Positions 6,767 to 14,359 of a DNA stretch of 15,006 nucleotides are shown here, piece by piece; the first letter of the stretch is position 1; each line of letters starts with the position of its first letter. Under the pieces are notes generated by a model. That model was not told the DNA's origin. It saw only the letters and a program-made list of their open reading frames with translations, and ran no database searches. The position numbers and the translations under genes were made by a program. This DNA is from Pseudofrankia asymbiotica. GTDB taxonomy: Bacteria > Actinomycetota > Actinomycetes > Frankiales > Frankiaceae. The stretch covers positions 103,237 to 118,242 of the forward strand of contig NZ_MOMC01000014.1 in NCBI RefSeq assembly GCF_001983105.1, given 5' to 3'.

Positions 6767-7957
6767 CTAGATGGCGCCGTCGGCGCGCAGGCCGGCCAGC
6801 TGGTCAGGGCTGTAGCCGAGCTCGGTGAGGATCTTCTCGGTGTGCTCGCCGAGCGCGGGGACCGGCTCCAGCCGGGGCGGGGTGTCCGGGAACTCGACGA
6901 CCGGGCGCAGCTGGCGCACCGGGCCGACGGGTGAGTCGATCTCGATCCACCGGTCGCGGGCGGCCAGTTGCGGGTGGGCGAGCACGTCGGCCATCTCGTT
7001 GACCCGCCCGTAGGCGATCCCGGCCTCGTCGAGGCCCGCCGTCACCGCCGCGGTGGGCAGCGCGCCGACGACCTCGGCGACGATCGCGTCGGTTCGCGTC
7101 CGGTTGCGCACCCGCTCGCGGTTGGTGGCGAACTCGGGGTCCTCCGCCAGGTCGGGACGGCCGAGCACGCCGGCGGCCAGTCGGGCCCATTCCCGGTCGT
7201 TCTGCACCCCGATCAGCACACTGTCGCCGTCGGCGGTGGTGAACGCCTCGTAAGGGGCGATCGACGCGTGACCGACGCCAGCCCTGACCGGCCCCCGGCC
7301 GGTGTGCTCGGCGAGCTGGACGGCGTAGCCGTTCCACTCCGTGATCGCGTCCAGCATGGTGAGCGCGAGCGCCGCGCCCTCGCCGGTCCGCTCCCGGCGC
7401 AGCAACGCCACCAGGATCGCCTGGGCGGCATAGGTCCCGGCGGCGACGTCGGCGGCGGCGAACCCCGCCTTCGCCATGTGCTCCGGCGTGCCGGTCACCG
7501 AGACCAGGCCCGACTCGGCCTGGACCAGCATGTCGTAGGCTCGCCGGCCGGCGTAGGGGCCGGTGGGACCGTAGCCGGAGAGGTCGACGGCGACCATCCG
7601 CGGATAGCGGGCGGTCAGGGTGGCGGCGTCGAGGCCAAGCCGGGCGGCCGCGCCGGGCGAGAGGTTCTGCGCGACGACGTCGGCGCCCGCGACCAGCCGC
7701 TCCAGGGCCGCCAGGCCGGACGGGACCTTGACGTCGACGGCGAACGACTCCTTCGACCGGTTCAGCCAGGAGAAATGCGCGGACATCTCCCCTCGGACCG
7801 CGTCGTCGTAGGCACGGGCGAAGTCACCCGAGCCCAGCCGTTCGATCTTGATAACCCGGGCGCCGTACTCGGCGAGGTGACGGGTCGCGAACGGCAGCGC
7901 GACCGCGTGTTCGAGGCTAACGACGGTCATTCCCTGCAGCGGCAGCACGCCGGCCAC
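6767..7957 (-). CDS. Family III CoA-transferase (CaiB/BaiF type)
   Basis: The 396-residue protein should move CoA between acyl groups (as in formyl-CoA:oxalate CoA-transferase, CaiB or alpha-methylacyl-CoA racemase relatives). The start region LPLQGMTVVSLEHAVALPFATRHLAEYG and the VIKIE motif (35-39) fit the family. So do DVVAQNLSPGAAARLGL (93-109), GYGPTGPYAGRRAYDMLVQA (128-147) with the expected catalytic Asp142, and the late GIAYGRVNEMADVLAHPQL. The substrate cannot be told from sequence, and no acyl-CoA gene lies beside it. The GTG start at 7957 is set by homology (families begin a few residues before PLxG); its SD is weak (GGCGG seven bases upstream). Upstream in-frame codons to 8095 are repeat-derived and unlikely to be translated. 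Confidence 0.9.
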   Translation of the reverse strand: MAGVLPLQGMTVVSLEHAVALPFATRHLAEYGARVIKIERLGSGDFARAYDDAVRGEMSAHFSWLNRSKESFAVDVKVPSGLAALERLVAGADVVAQNLSPGAAARLGLDAATLTARYPRMVAVDLSGYGPTGPYAGRRAYDMLVQAESGLVSVTGTPEHMAKAGFAAADVAAGTYAAQAILVALLRRERTGEGAALALTMLDAITEWNGYAVQLAEHTGRGPVRAGVGHASIAPYEAFTTADGDSVLIGVQNDREWARLAAGVLGRPDLAEDPEFATNRERVRNRTRTDAIVAEVVGALPTAAVTAGLDEAGIAYGRVNEMADVLAHPQLAARDRWIEIDSPVGPVRQLRPVVEFPDTPPRLEPVPALGEHTEKILTELGYSPDQLAGLRADGAI

Positions 7958-8019
7958 ACTATGGCGCCGCCATGCCCCGCGTCGGCCGTTCACGTCCGAA
8001 TCCGACCCGGCCGACCCCG

Positions 8020-8076
8020 CTGACCTGCCGAACTGACCCGCTGAGCTGACCCGCCGAGCTGGGCTGACCTGCCGAC
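8020..8076. repeat. Four imperfect 13-bp repeats
   Basis: Units of the form ctgacc[t/c]gc[c/t]ga plus one base occupy 8020-8032, 8033-8045, 8046-8058 and, after a five-base insert ctggg, 8064-8076. They lie 63 bases upstream of the CoA-transferase start. Confidence 0.85.
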
Positions 8077-8279
8077 CGCCCACCCTCCGTTCCACGCCCG
8101 CGGCGCCACGCGCGCCGCCTGGCTCACGATCTCCGGCCCGGATGGCGGTGCAGACGGAGGGCGGTGGAGATTGGTGAATCTGGGTGAACAGGCGGAGACT
8201 GGGAAGTTGCCGGGATGTAGGTGGGGCCGGCCGCGTCGCCGGGCGGGCGGTCGCGGCCAGTGCCCCTGGCCGACTGTTT

Positions 8280-8294
8280 GTCCCGGGACGTCCC
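8280..8294. promoter_or_regulatory. Overlapping palindromes, possible operator
   Basis: The sequence gtcccgggacgtccc holds two overlapping 10-bp perfect palindromes (8280-8289 and 8285-8294), that is GTCCC, GGGAC and GTCCC half-sites in a row. It lies 78 bases upstream of the DUF3099 start. A regulatory role is only a guess. Confidence 0.25.
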
Positions 8295-8372
8295 AGATGG
8301 GCAGGATGGGGGCGCCGACCGGGTTCCGCTGTGCGGCGGGACGAACCGAACCGGACAACCCAGGGAGTGGAC

Positions 8373-8933
8373 GTGCGGATGAGGCTGCGTCGTCAGCAGC
8401 CGGTGCTCATCACCTCGGCCGCCGACCCACGTCACGTCGACATCCATCGCAGGCAGAGCCAGTACCTGTTCTGGATGGCCTGCCGCGTGCTCTGCTTCGT
8501 GCTCGCGGTGGTCCTCTTCCACGGGTGGATCCGATTCCTGGCCGTCGTGGCCGCCCTGATCATCCCCTGGGTGGCGGTCGTGGTCGCCAATGGCGGGCCG
8601 GCGCCGGCCCGCGGCCGCCCGGTCGGCTTCCGGCCAGCCAGCCACTCCGTCGACGGAGGGCCGGCGAGCCTGGAGTCCGCCGAGCACCCCGTTGTCGAAG
8701 GCGACGACCAGGACGGCGACATCCGCTACGGGCCCGAGCCCGAGCCCGGTCCGGAACCGTATCCGGCGCGCGGGGCCATGCCCACTGGATCAACACCCTC
8801 CCCGCCGGACCAGCCCACCGTCGACGCCCGTCACGATCCGCGCTATGGCGCCCCGGCGGCGGCACCGCCGCCGCGGCCGGCCGAACGGGCCGACGTCGGT
8901 TTCTTCGGTCCGCGCCGCCCACCGCGGCGCTGA
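8373..8933 (+). CDS. DUF3099 family membrane protein
   Basis: This 186-residue protein is of unknown function and restricted to actinobacteria. The N-terminal part is the DUF3099 signature: VLITSAADPRHVD (11-23), then basic HRRQSQY, then two adjoining membrane helices (about 31-50 and 53-72) with a short GWIR turn, ending PWVAVVVANGG. The rest (about 75-186) is a Pro/Gly/Asp-rich tail, probably cytoplasmic and disordered. The GTG at 8373 has AGGGAG five bases upstream; the GTG at 8367 overlaps that SD, and the ATG at 8379 is 11 bases from it. The next gene, a mannosyltransferase, starts 156 bases on and has its own possible promoter. Confidence 0.85.
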   Translation: MRMRLRRQQPVLITSAADPRHVDIHRRQSQYLFWMACRVLCFVLAVVLFHGWIRFLAVVAALIIPWVAVVVANGGPAPARGRPVGFRPASHSVDGGPASLESAEHPVVEGDDQDGDIRYGPEPEPGPEPYPARGAMPTGSTPSPPDQPTVDARHDPRYGAPAAAPPPRPAERADVGFFGPRRPPRR

Positions 8934-9029
8934 GCCCGCTCCGGCGATGAACCCACCACGGCACGCGGCAGCCAGCCGGCGGGACAAGTCCGACTCACAG
9001 GACGATCACTCCTGATCTGTGGGGCAACG

Positions 9030-9058
9030 TTCATGTTGTAGCCGACTGGTGGTATACG
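9030..9058 (+). promoter_or_regulatory. Probable promoter for the MgtA-like gene
   Basis: TATACG (9053-9058) is preceded directly by TGG, giving an extended -10 element, and TTCATG (9030-9035) lies 17 bases upstream. The implied start of transcription (about 9065) gives a leader of about 25 bases before the GTG at 9090. Confidence 0.4.
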
Positions 9059-9089
9059 TCCGCGTTCCCAGCCCTGTCACCGTGACCCT

Positions 9090-10244
9090 GTGCGCGTTGC
9101 GGTGGTCACCGAGTCCTTCCTGCCCCATGTGGACGGGGTCACGAACACGGTCTGTCGCGTGTTGGAGCATCTGGAGGCCGAGGGGCACCAGGCACTGGTC
9201 GTGGCACCGTCCCCCGGTGCGCGCGCGGCCGGCAAAGCGCCCCGGGTCTACGCGGGCGCCCCGGTGCTGTGGGCACCGTCCGCGCCGCTGCCTGGCTACC
9301 CGCAGTTCCGGATCGCGACACCGTGGCCGAGCCTCACCCCGGCGCTGCGCCGGTTCGCCCCCGACGTCGTCCATCTGGCGGCACCGACCGGCCTCGGCGC
9401 GCAGGCGGCGTACGCGGCCCATCGGCTCGGAGTGCCCAGCGTCGCCATCTACCAGACCGACCTAGCCGGCTTCGCTCGCCGCTACGGTCTCGCGTCTCTG
9501 GACCGCACGATCTGGCGGTGGCTCGCGACCGTGCACCGGCTCGCCACCCGCACCCTCGCGCCCTCGTGGGACGCCGTCGACGCACTGGTCGGCGCCGGCG
9601 TGCAGCGGGTCGCCCGCTGGCGCCGGGGCGTCGACCTGGACCGGTTCAACCCGGACCATCGCGACGACGATCTGCGCACCAGGCTCGCGCCCGACGGTGA
9701 GGTCCTCGTCGGCTACGTCGGCCGGCTCGCCAAGGAGAAGGGCGTCGAGCTGCTCGGCGCGGTGAGCGGCCTGCCCGGCACCCGGCTGGTGGTCGTCGGC
9801 GACGGGCCGGAGCGGACCCGCCTGGAGCGGCTGCTGCCCGGCGCCGCGTTCCTGGGCTTCCAGTCCGGCCAGGGGCTGTCGTCGGCGCTCGCGAGCCTCG
9901 ACGTGTTCGTCCACACCGGCCAGTACGAGACGTTCTGCCAGGCGGCGCAGGAGGCGAAGGCCAGCGGCGTGCCGGTGGTCGGGCCCGCGGCCGGCGGGCT
10001 GCTCGACGTCGTCGAGCACGGCAGGACGGGGCTGCACTACCGGCCGGGGGACCCCGCGGCGCTGCGCGCCCAGGTCGCCACGCTGGTGACCGACGGCCCC
10101 GGCCGGGCGGTGATGGGACACGAGGCCCGCGCCTCGGTGGCCGACTGCGGCTGGCGGGCGATCGGGGACGAGCTGCTCGGCCACTACCGCGATGTGCTCG
10201 GCGCCAACATCAGCGCGAACCGGGACGGGGACGCCTGGCGCTGA
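9090..10244 (+). CDS. GT4 glycosyltransferase, MgtA-like (GDP-mannose-dependent alpha-mannosyltransferase)
   Basis: This 384-residue GT-B enzyme probably adds mannose from GDP-mannose to a membrane glycolipid. The N-terminal acceptor domain begins MRVAVVTESFLPHVDGVTN, nearly the same as M. tuberculosis Rv0557 (MgtA), and continues with PDVVHLAAPTGLG (91-103) and YQTDLAGFARRYG (121-133). The donor domain carries GYVGRLAKEKG (208-218; Arg212, Lys217), VVGDGPERTRLE and the E-x7-E pair Glu280/Glu288 in YETFCQAAQEAKASG. There is no membrane helix, so it should act at the inner face of the membrane. The GTG start matches the family start; its SD is poor. A 7-bp hairpin follows the stop. A PimC-like gene comes next on the same strand. 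MgtA in mycobacteria makes Man-GlcA-diacylglycerol; this exact acceptor is not proven here. Confidence 0.88.
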   Translation: MRVAVVTESFLPHVDGVTNTVCRVLEHLEAEGHQALVVAPSPGARAAGKAPRVYAGAPVLWAPSAPLPGYPQFRIATPWPSLTPALRRFAPDVVHLAAPTGLGAQAAYAAHRLGVPSVAIYQTDLAGFARRYGLASLDRTIWRWLATVHRLATRTLAPSWDAVDALVGAGVQRVARWRRGVDLDRFNPDHRDDDLRTRLAPDGEVLVGYVGRLAKEKGVELLGAVSGLPGTRLVVVGDGPERTRLERLLPGAAFLGFQSGQGLSSALASLDVFVHTGQYETFCQAAQEAKASGVPVVGPAAGGLLDVVEHGRTGLHYRPGDPAALRAQVATLVTDGPGRAVMGHEARASVADCGWRAIGDELLGHYRDVLGANISANRDGDAWR

Positions 10245-10259
10245 GCACCCCGCCGCCGT

Positions 10260-10286
10260 CCCGGCCAGGCACCGCCGCCGGCCGGG
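10260..10286 (+). terminator. Possible terminator after the MgtA-like gene
   Basis: The perfect 7-bp stem cccggcc (10260-10266) / ggccggg (10280-10286) with a 13-base loop begins 15 bases after the stop. If it works, the MgtA-like and PimC-like genes are separate transcripts. Confidence 0.4.
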
Positions 10287-10435
10287 CATGCCCCACGCCT
10301 GACCGCTCCCGACCGCCCTGGCCGTCCTGACCTCGCGAGCCATCCGACCTGACACCCAGAACGCCGTACCAACCCTGAGCACCAGCCCGCGCGGCCGCGA
10401 GAGCCTCCGCCGCGGGCCGATCGAGAGTGGGCAGC

Positions 10436-11653
10436 ATGAGGATCGCGCAGGTCGCCAACTTCGTGGCGCCGACGTCCGGGGGTATCCGCACGACGCTGCG
10501 CCACCTGGCCGCGGGCTATGTCGCCGCCGGCCACGAGGTGGTCAGGGTGCTGCCCGCGCGCCGCGACGGCGTACGCCACGCCGACGGCGTCACCACCCTG
10601 ATGGTGCGCTCACCGCTGGTCCTGGGCACCAGCTACCGCATGATCACCGAGCCGTGGCGGGTGGCCGCCATGCTCGACGAGGCGGAGCCGACCCACCTCG
10701 AGGTGCACGACCGCACCACGCTGCGCCGGCTCGGCCGGTGGGCCCGCAGGCGCGACGTGCACTCCCTGGTCGTCTCCCACGAGCGCGTCGACCGGCTGCT
10801 CGGCGCGAAGACGCCGTGCTCGCTGCGCGGCGTGCTCCCGGTGCGCGCCGCCGCCGACGTCTCCAACCGTGGGCTGGCCTCCGGCTACGACACGGTGGTC
10901 ACGACCACCGCCTGGGCGGCCGCCGAGTTCCGGCGGATCGGTGCCGAGAACCTGCGGCAGGTGCCGCTGGGCGTCGACCTGGACCGGTTCGGCGCCCAGA
11001 CGGCCGACCGGTCGCTGCGCCGGGCGTTCGCCCGCGACTCGGACGTGCTGCTCGTCTCGATCGGCCGGATGGACCCGGAGAAGCGGGTCGACATCGCCAT
11101 CGACGCGCTCGCCGAGCTGGTCCGCCGCAAGATCCCGGCGCGGCTGGTGCTGGCCGGCGACGGCAACGGCCGCAAGGAGCTGGAGCGCCGGGCGGCCGGC
11201 CTGCCGGTGGTCTTCCTCGGCTTCGTCGCCGACCGGGCACGCCTGTCGAGCCTGCTCGCCAGCGCCGACGTGGCGCTCGCGCCCGGGCCGGTCGAGACGT
11301 TCGGCCTCGCGGCGTTGGAGGCGATGGCCAGCGCGACACCGGTGGTCGTCCACCACGGCAGCGCGCTCGCCGAGCTGGTCGACCCGCGCTGCGGTCGGAT
11401 CGCCGCCGGCTGCGGATATGGCTTCGCCGACGCCGTCGAGGAGGTCCTCTCGCTGGACCCGGCGGACCGGCGGCTGGCCGCCCGCGCCCGCGCGGAGATG
11501 TTCCCCTGGTCGGCCACCGTCGACGGCTTCCTGTCCGTCCACGGCCTGCCCGCCATGCCACGCCCGGCCACCCGGCTGTCCCTGCCCACCGACGCCGTCA
11601 ACGCCGCTGGCACCAGGTCCGGTGGCGGAACCGATCTGCCTCGCGCCGCCTGA
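10436..11653 (+). CDS. GT4 glycosyltransferase, PimC-like alpha-mannosyltransferase
   Basis: This 405-residue GT-B enzyme closely resembles PimC of M. tuberculosis CDC1551. Shared features are the start MRIAQVANFVAPTSGGIRT with its SGG loop, SYRMI (67-71), LEVHDRTTLRRLGRW, VVSHERVDRLLG (112-123), TTAWAAAEFRRIGAEN and VPLGVDLDRF (177-185). The donor side has SIGRMDPEKRVD (208-219; Arg211, Lys216), LAGDGNGRKELERR and Glu287/Glu295 in ETFGLAALEA. It probably transfers mannose from GDP-mannose to a phosphatidylinositol-mannoside-like acceptor at the inner membrane face. I chose ATG 10436 to match the family N-terminus; a GTG at 10427 would add three residues. Neither has a strong SD. About 55 C-terminal residues form a low-complexity tail beyond the family core. 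The gene lies 191 bases after the MgtA-like gene. Confidence 0.87.
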   Translation: MRIAQVANFVAPTSGGIRTTLRHLAAGYVAAGHEVVRVLPARRDGVRHADGVTTLMVRSPLVLGTSYRMITEPWRVAAMLDEAEPTHLEVHDRTTLRRLGRWARRRDVHSLVVSHERVDRLLGAKTPCSLRGVLPVRAAADVSNRGLASGYDTVVTTTAWAAAEFRRIGAENLRQVPLGVDLDRFGAQTADRSLRRAFARDSDVLLVSIGRMDPEKRVDIAIDALAELVRRKIPARLVLAGDGNGRKELERRAAGLPVVFLGFVADRARLSSLLASADVALAPGPVETFGLAALEAMASATPVVVHHGSALAELVDPRCGRIAAGCGYGFADAVEEVLSLDPADRRLAARARAEMFPWSATVDGFLSVHGLPAMPRPATRLSLPTDAVNAAGTRSGGGTDLPRAA

Positions 11654-11778
11654 CCGGCCCATCGTGGATACTCCGCCGCCCGGTCGCCGAGGCCCGGGGC
11701 GCCCTCTCAGCCGCGCGGACCACGGCCTGTCGGGGCAGTTCTGCTCCCGTCGGGGCCACATGTCGGCGAGGAAGTGCC

Positions 11779-11784
11779 TACCGT
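11779..11784 (+). promoter_or_regulatory. Possible -10 element of a leaderless transcript
   Basis: TACCGT lies six bases before the GTG at 11791, the distance expected if transcription starts on the first base of the start codon. No clear -35 is visible. Confidence 0.3.
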
Positions 11785-11790
11785 AGGCCC

Positions 11791-12570
11791 GTGTGCCCTG
11801 CTCTTCTGCCCGCGCCGCGGTCCGGCGTGCTCGCCGGCTGGGCGAACGCCTGGCTCGCCGGGCTCGTCGGCGCCGACGACGTCCTGACACACGTCCAACG
11901 GGTGCTCGGCCCCTGCCGGCACACGCTCGGCGGCGAGCCGCTGCTGCTCGGCCTGGGCGCCCTGCGCGCGGCACGCGCCGAGCGGTTCCGGCTGATCCTG
12001 CCGGTCCCCGGTGACATCTCGGGCCTGCCGGGGCCGCCGGCGGTGAACGCCGACGCGCTGGCCGCCAGCGAGGCGGTGCTGGTCATCGGGCCGGCTCCGC
12101 CCCTGCTGCTGGTCCCCACGGTGGAGGTGCACGGCCCGGCGGTGGAGGGGGCGCTGGAGTCGGTCCACTGGAAGGCGCTGCCCGCCGCCCGGGTCCCACC
12201 GCCGCCGACCCCGGTCCGCGCCGCCGAACGTGAGCTGGCTCAGGCGATCGCGGCGACCACGTCGGCGCTGCTGGACCTGGACGTGGCCAGCGCCCGCCCG
12301 GAGGTGCTCGCCCTGCTGCGCGACCGCGCGGAGGAGGACCCCGGGCCCGGCCTCGGCCCCGGTTACCCGTCCGTCGCGCACGCCCTGCTCGCCCGCGCCG
12401 AGCGGCTGCGCGCCCTGCTCGACCTCGCCGCCCTCGACGACGGCGCCGCCGTCACCGCCAGCGAGATCACCCGCCGCTCCGACGTGCTGCGCGGCCTGTC
12501 CGCCGCCGTCCGCCGCGCCTACGAAGCCGCCTACGACGCCTTCGATCCCGCCCACGCCACGTCCCCGTGA
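11791..12570 (+). CDS. Uncharacterised protein next to the mannosyltransferases
   Basis: I do not recognise a named domain in this 259-residue protein. It has no signal peptide and no clear membrane helix. The N-terminus SGVLAGWANAWLAGLVGADD looks helical. A central segment (67-108: RFRLILPVPGDISGLPGPP, VNADALAASEAVLVIG, PLLLVP) has alternating hydrophobic residues and probably forms beta strands. A Pro-rich link (about 131-142) leads to a largely helical C-terminus (145-250) with heptad-like Leu/Ala spacing, ending VRRAYEAAYDAFDP. Coding character is strong: high third-position GC and few rare codons throughout. The GTG start is where the conserved-looking sequence begins, and no SD precedes it, which together with a -10-like TACCGT suggests a leaderless mRNA. 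It starts 137 bases after the PimC-like gene. A link to lipoglycan synthesis is only suggested by position. Confidence 0.7.
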   Translation: MCPALLPAPRSGVLAGWANAWLAGLVGADDVLTHVQRVLGPCRHTLGGEPLLLGLGALRAARAERFRLILPVPGDISGLPGPPAVNADALAASEAVLVIGPAPPLLLVPTVEVHGPAVEGALESVHWKALPAARVPPPPTPVRAAERELAQAIAATTSALLDLDVASARPEVLALLRDRAEEDPGPGLGPGYPSVAHALLARAERLRALLDLAALDDGAAVTASEITRRSDVLRGLSAAVRRAYEAAYDAFDPAHATSP

Positions 12571-12666
12571 ATGCCGACCGGGGAATGCCCACCTGTGGGT
12601 GGTCGCCAGCGGCGGTCGGAGCAACGTTCTGACACCGTTCGGGTAATGGAGCGTGGTGCTTCGGGA

Positions 12667-12696
12667 TTGCCGGTACTGTGACAGAACGAGTAGTCG
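12667..12696 (+). promoter_or_regulatory. Possible promoter for the Ser/Thr/Pro-rich protein
   Basis: TTGCCG (12667-12672) and TAGTCG (12691-12696) are 18 bases apart. The site is about 75 bases upstream of the GTG at 12776 and just before the palindrome at 12719-12732. Confidence 0.25.
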
Positions 12697-12718
12697 GTGT
12701 GTACGGCTGGTTGATGTG

Positions 12719-12732
12719 ATCGGCTAGCCGAT
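12719..12732. promoter_or_regulatory. 14-bp perfect palindrome, possible operator
   Basis: The sequence atcggctagccgat lies where a transcription factor could block or follow the promoter at 12667-12696. It overlaps an in-frame ATG at 12731, which I therefore do not take as the start. Confidence 0.4.
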
Positions 12733-12775
12733 GTGCGCTGCGCGTCGTTCGTCCTGGGAAGGAACCCGCTCACAG

Positions 12776-13972
12776 GTGAGCCGGCAGAGCAACCCAGATC
12801 CCACGGATCCCGGGAGCGCGGCGACCCGGCAGAACGATGCCGAGGCCGGCCCGGGCTCGGCGGCCTCGCCGCCCGCCGATTCCCTGTCCTCATCCTCGGC
12901 GGCGGCCACGTCGACCGGTCCGCGCCGCAAGGCACGGCATCGACGAGTCGGGAAACGCGGCAGGACGTTCGGCCTGACGCAGCTGCTCGCCGTCCCCGCC
13001 ATCGGCCTGCTGCTTCTTCTGGGTGGCGGGCATGACGGCACCGGGGACGACGACGACACCGCCTCGGGAACACCCAGCGGCTCGCGGAACGGCACGAATG
13101 GCATCGTCACGCTGACGGCGAATCCGTGGGACGGAAGCTCCGACCCCATCCCCTTCACAGTCGCGGGCACCACTCCGTCCTTCGCCCCGCGGTCCTTCGC
13201 CCCACCGGTCGAGACCACCAGAGGCCCGGTGGGCACCTCCCGAGCCGGCGGCACGCCTCCCAGGACAACAGCCGCCACCAGCCGCCCTCCGGCCGCGAGC
13301 CCGACGGCCGGCGGTGCCCCGAGGCTCACGGCCGGCGCGCCGACGCCGACGGTGAGCGCGAGCGCCACGTCGACCGTGACGATCAGCGCCAGCCCCGGCG
13401 TCCAGCCGACCGTGACCGCCAGCGCCTCACCCAGCGCGACCGCGAGCCCGACCGCGAGCGCGAGCCCGACCGCGAGCGCCAGCCCCACCAGCGCCAGCCC
13501 CACCCCCAGCGCCAGTCCGAGCGGGACCAGCACGCCGTTCCCGATCGTGACCCTCACGGCCAACCCGAACTGCCCGGCCATCGCGCTGGTGACGTCCAGC
13601 TTCACCGCGACGGTCACCAGGACCACGAGCGGGGCGAGCCTCGACATCACCGGCACCTACACCGCGCCCAACGCCTCCGCGACCGGCCAGACCACGATCC
13701 ACACCGTCGCCAGCACCTCGGCGACCGACGGCACCGTGCTCACCCAGTCGGACGCCACCGTCCCGACCCGGCCGGCCACGGACCCGGCGACACTGGCCAG
13801 CATCGACCTCGGCCGGCTCCCCGCCCCGACGCCGAGCACCCTCGCGCTGACCCTGACGACCACCCCCACCGGATGCTCGCCGGTCACCCTGGTCACCATC
13901 GTCGTCGTCGGCATCACCGTTCCCGCCGCCCCGCCCACCCCGTCACCCACCCCGACGCCACCTGCCAGCTAG
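12776..13972 (+). CDS. Ser/Thr/Pro/Ala-rich membrane-anchored protein of unknown function
   Basis: This 398-residue protein has a polar N-terminus of about 65 residues, rich in Ser, Ala and Asp. Next come a basic stretch (RRKARHRRVGKRGR) and one hydrophobic helix (TQLLAVPAIGLLLLLGG, about 68-84), then an acidic GDDDD patch. The orientation is probably N-in, with the long C-terminal part outside. After the helix come a Thr/Pro/Ala-rich linker and a repeat tract of the form SASPTASASPTAS, encoded by repeated DNA at 13425-13530. The last 130 residues (VTLTANPNCPAIALV onward) look like a beta-sandwich, with two cysteines that might pair, and end in PTPSPTPTPP. I recognise no named domain. The GTG is chosen with AAGGA 12 bases upstream; the ATG at 12731 has no SD. 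A role as a wall-spanning surface protein is a guess. Confidence 0.7.
   Translation: MSRQSNPDPTDPGSAATRQNDAEAGPGSAASPPADSLSSSSAAATSTGPRRKARHRRVGKRGRTFGLTQLLAVPAIGLLLLLGGGHDGTGDDDDTASGTPSGSRNGTNGIVTLTANPWDGSSDPIPFTVAGTTPSFAPRSFAPPVETTRGPVGTSRAGGTPPRTTAATSRPPAASPTAGGAPRLTAGAPTPTVSASATSTVTISASPGVQPTVTASASPSATASPTASASPTASASPTSASPTPSASPSGTSTPFPIVTLTANPNCPAIALVTSSFTATVTRTTSGASLDITGTYTAPNASATGQTTIHTVASTSATDGTVLTQSDATVPTRPATDPATLASIDLGRLPAPTPSTLALTLTTTPTGCSPVTLVTIVVVGITVPAAPPTPSPTPTPPAS
13425..13530. repeat. Internal coding repeat (SASPTA-type)
   Basis: Copies of a roughly 18-bp unit, gcgagcccgaccgcgagc and variants with ccagcccc, follow one another. They encode Ser-Ala-Ser-Pro-Thr-Ala repeats inside the membrane-anchored protein. 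The first copies are near-identical and later ones drift. Confidence 0.75.
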
Positions 13973-13998
13973 GGCCCCGGCTTTGAGGGTCCCTCGCC

Positions 13999-14041
13999 GG
14001 CCACGACGATTCGTGATGGCCACGAGCGTGGCGTCGTGGCC
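13999..14041 (+). terminator. Possible terminator after the Ser/Thr/Pro-rich gene
   Basis: A perfect 10-bp inverted repeat, ggccacgacg (13999-14008) / cgtcgtggcc (14032-14041), with a 23-base loop begins 26 bases after the stop codon. Confidence 0.4.
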
Positions 14042-14284
14042 ACGACTGGTCCGGTCAACGACAACGACAGCGGTGATGTACCAGCCGCGGGCTGGCCGGG
14101 CGAACGCTGACGGAGGCGGAGGCGGCCCGTCGATGACCCCGTCTCGGGATCTTCGCGTTCCGCGGAACGCGACACGCGAGCCTGGCGGGGCGGCACGCGA
14201 GAGGACGACCGCGGGGCGATGAGATCCAGGTCGTACCGAGGCGGTCTGGCAGCGGCGTTCTCCCGTTGGAGGCCCGACGCCGGG

Positions 14285-14322
14285 TCTACCGGCGACGCAC
14301 CTTCAGGTGCGTCGCCGGTAGA
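14285..14322. terminator. Perfect 17-bp hairpin with TTCA loop
   Basis: The arms 14285-14301 and 14306-14322 are exact reverse complements around the loop ttca. It is the strongest local structure in the window. It lies 312 bases after the plus-strand gene and 333 bases beyond the DUF3090 stop, so it could be a shared terminator, part of a small RNA, or a dispersed palindromic element. Confidence 0.5.
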
Positions 14323-14324
14323 TC

Positions 14325-14336
14325 GCGGTTAACCGC
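14325..14336. repeat. 12-bp perfect palindrome
   Basis: The palindrome gcggttaaccgc lies two bases after the 17-bp hairpin. Confidence 0.85.
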
Positions 14337-14359
14337 ATCCCCCGACACTTCCCCCGCAC

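Larger units (their letters stand above)
7958..8372. other. Divergent intergenic region
   Basis: This region lies between the starts of the minus-strand CoA-transferase and the plus-strand DUF3099 gene, so promoters for both should be here. It holds the 13-bp repeats at 8020-8076 and overlapping palindromes at 8280-8294. I see no convincing gene or sigma-70-type promoter in it. Confidence 0.6.

Noticed and set aside
8280..8294. A second DosR box
   Set aside because: GGGAC and GTCCC adjoin with no four-base spacer, so it does not fit the DosR arrangement.
10610..11974. Minus-strand open frame of 454 codons
   Set aside because: It is antisense to the PimC-like gene, which has clear motifs; the antisense product has none.
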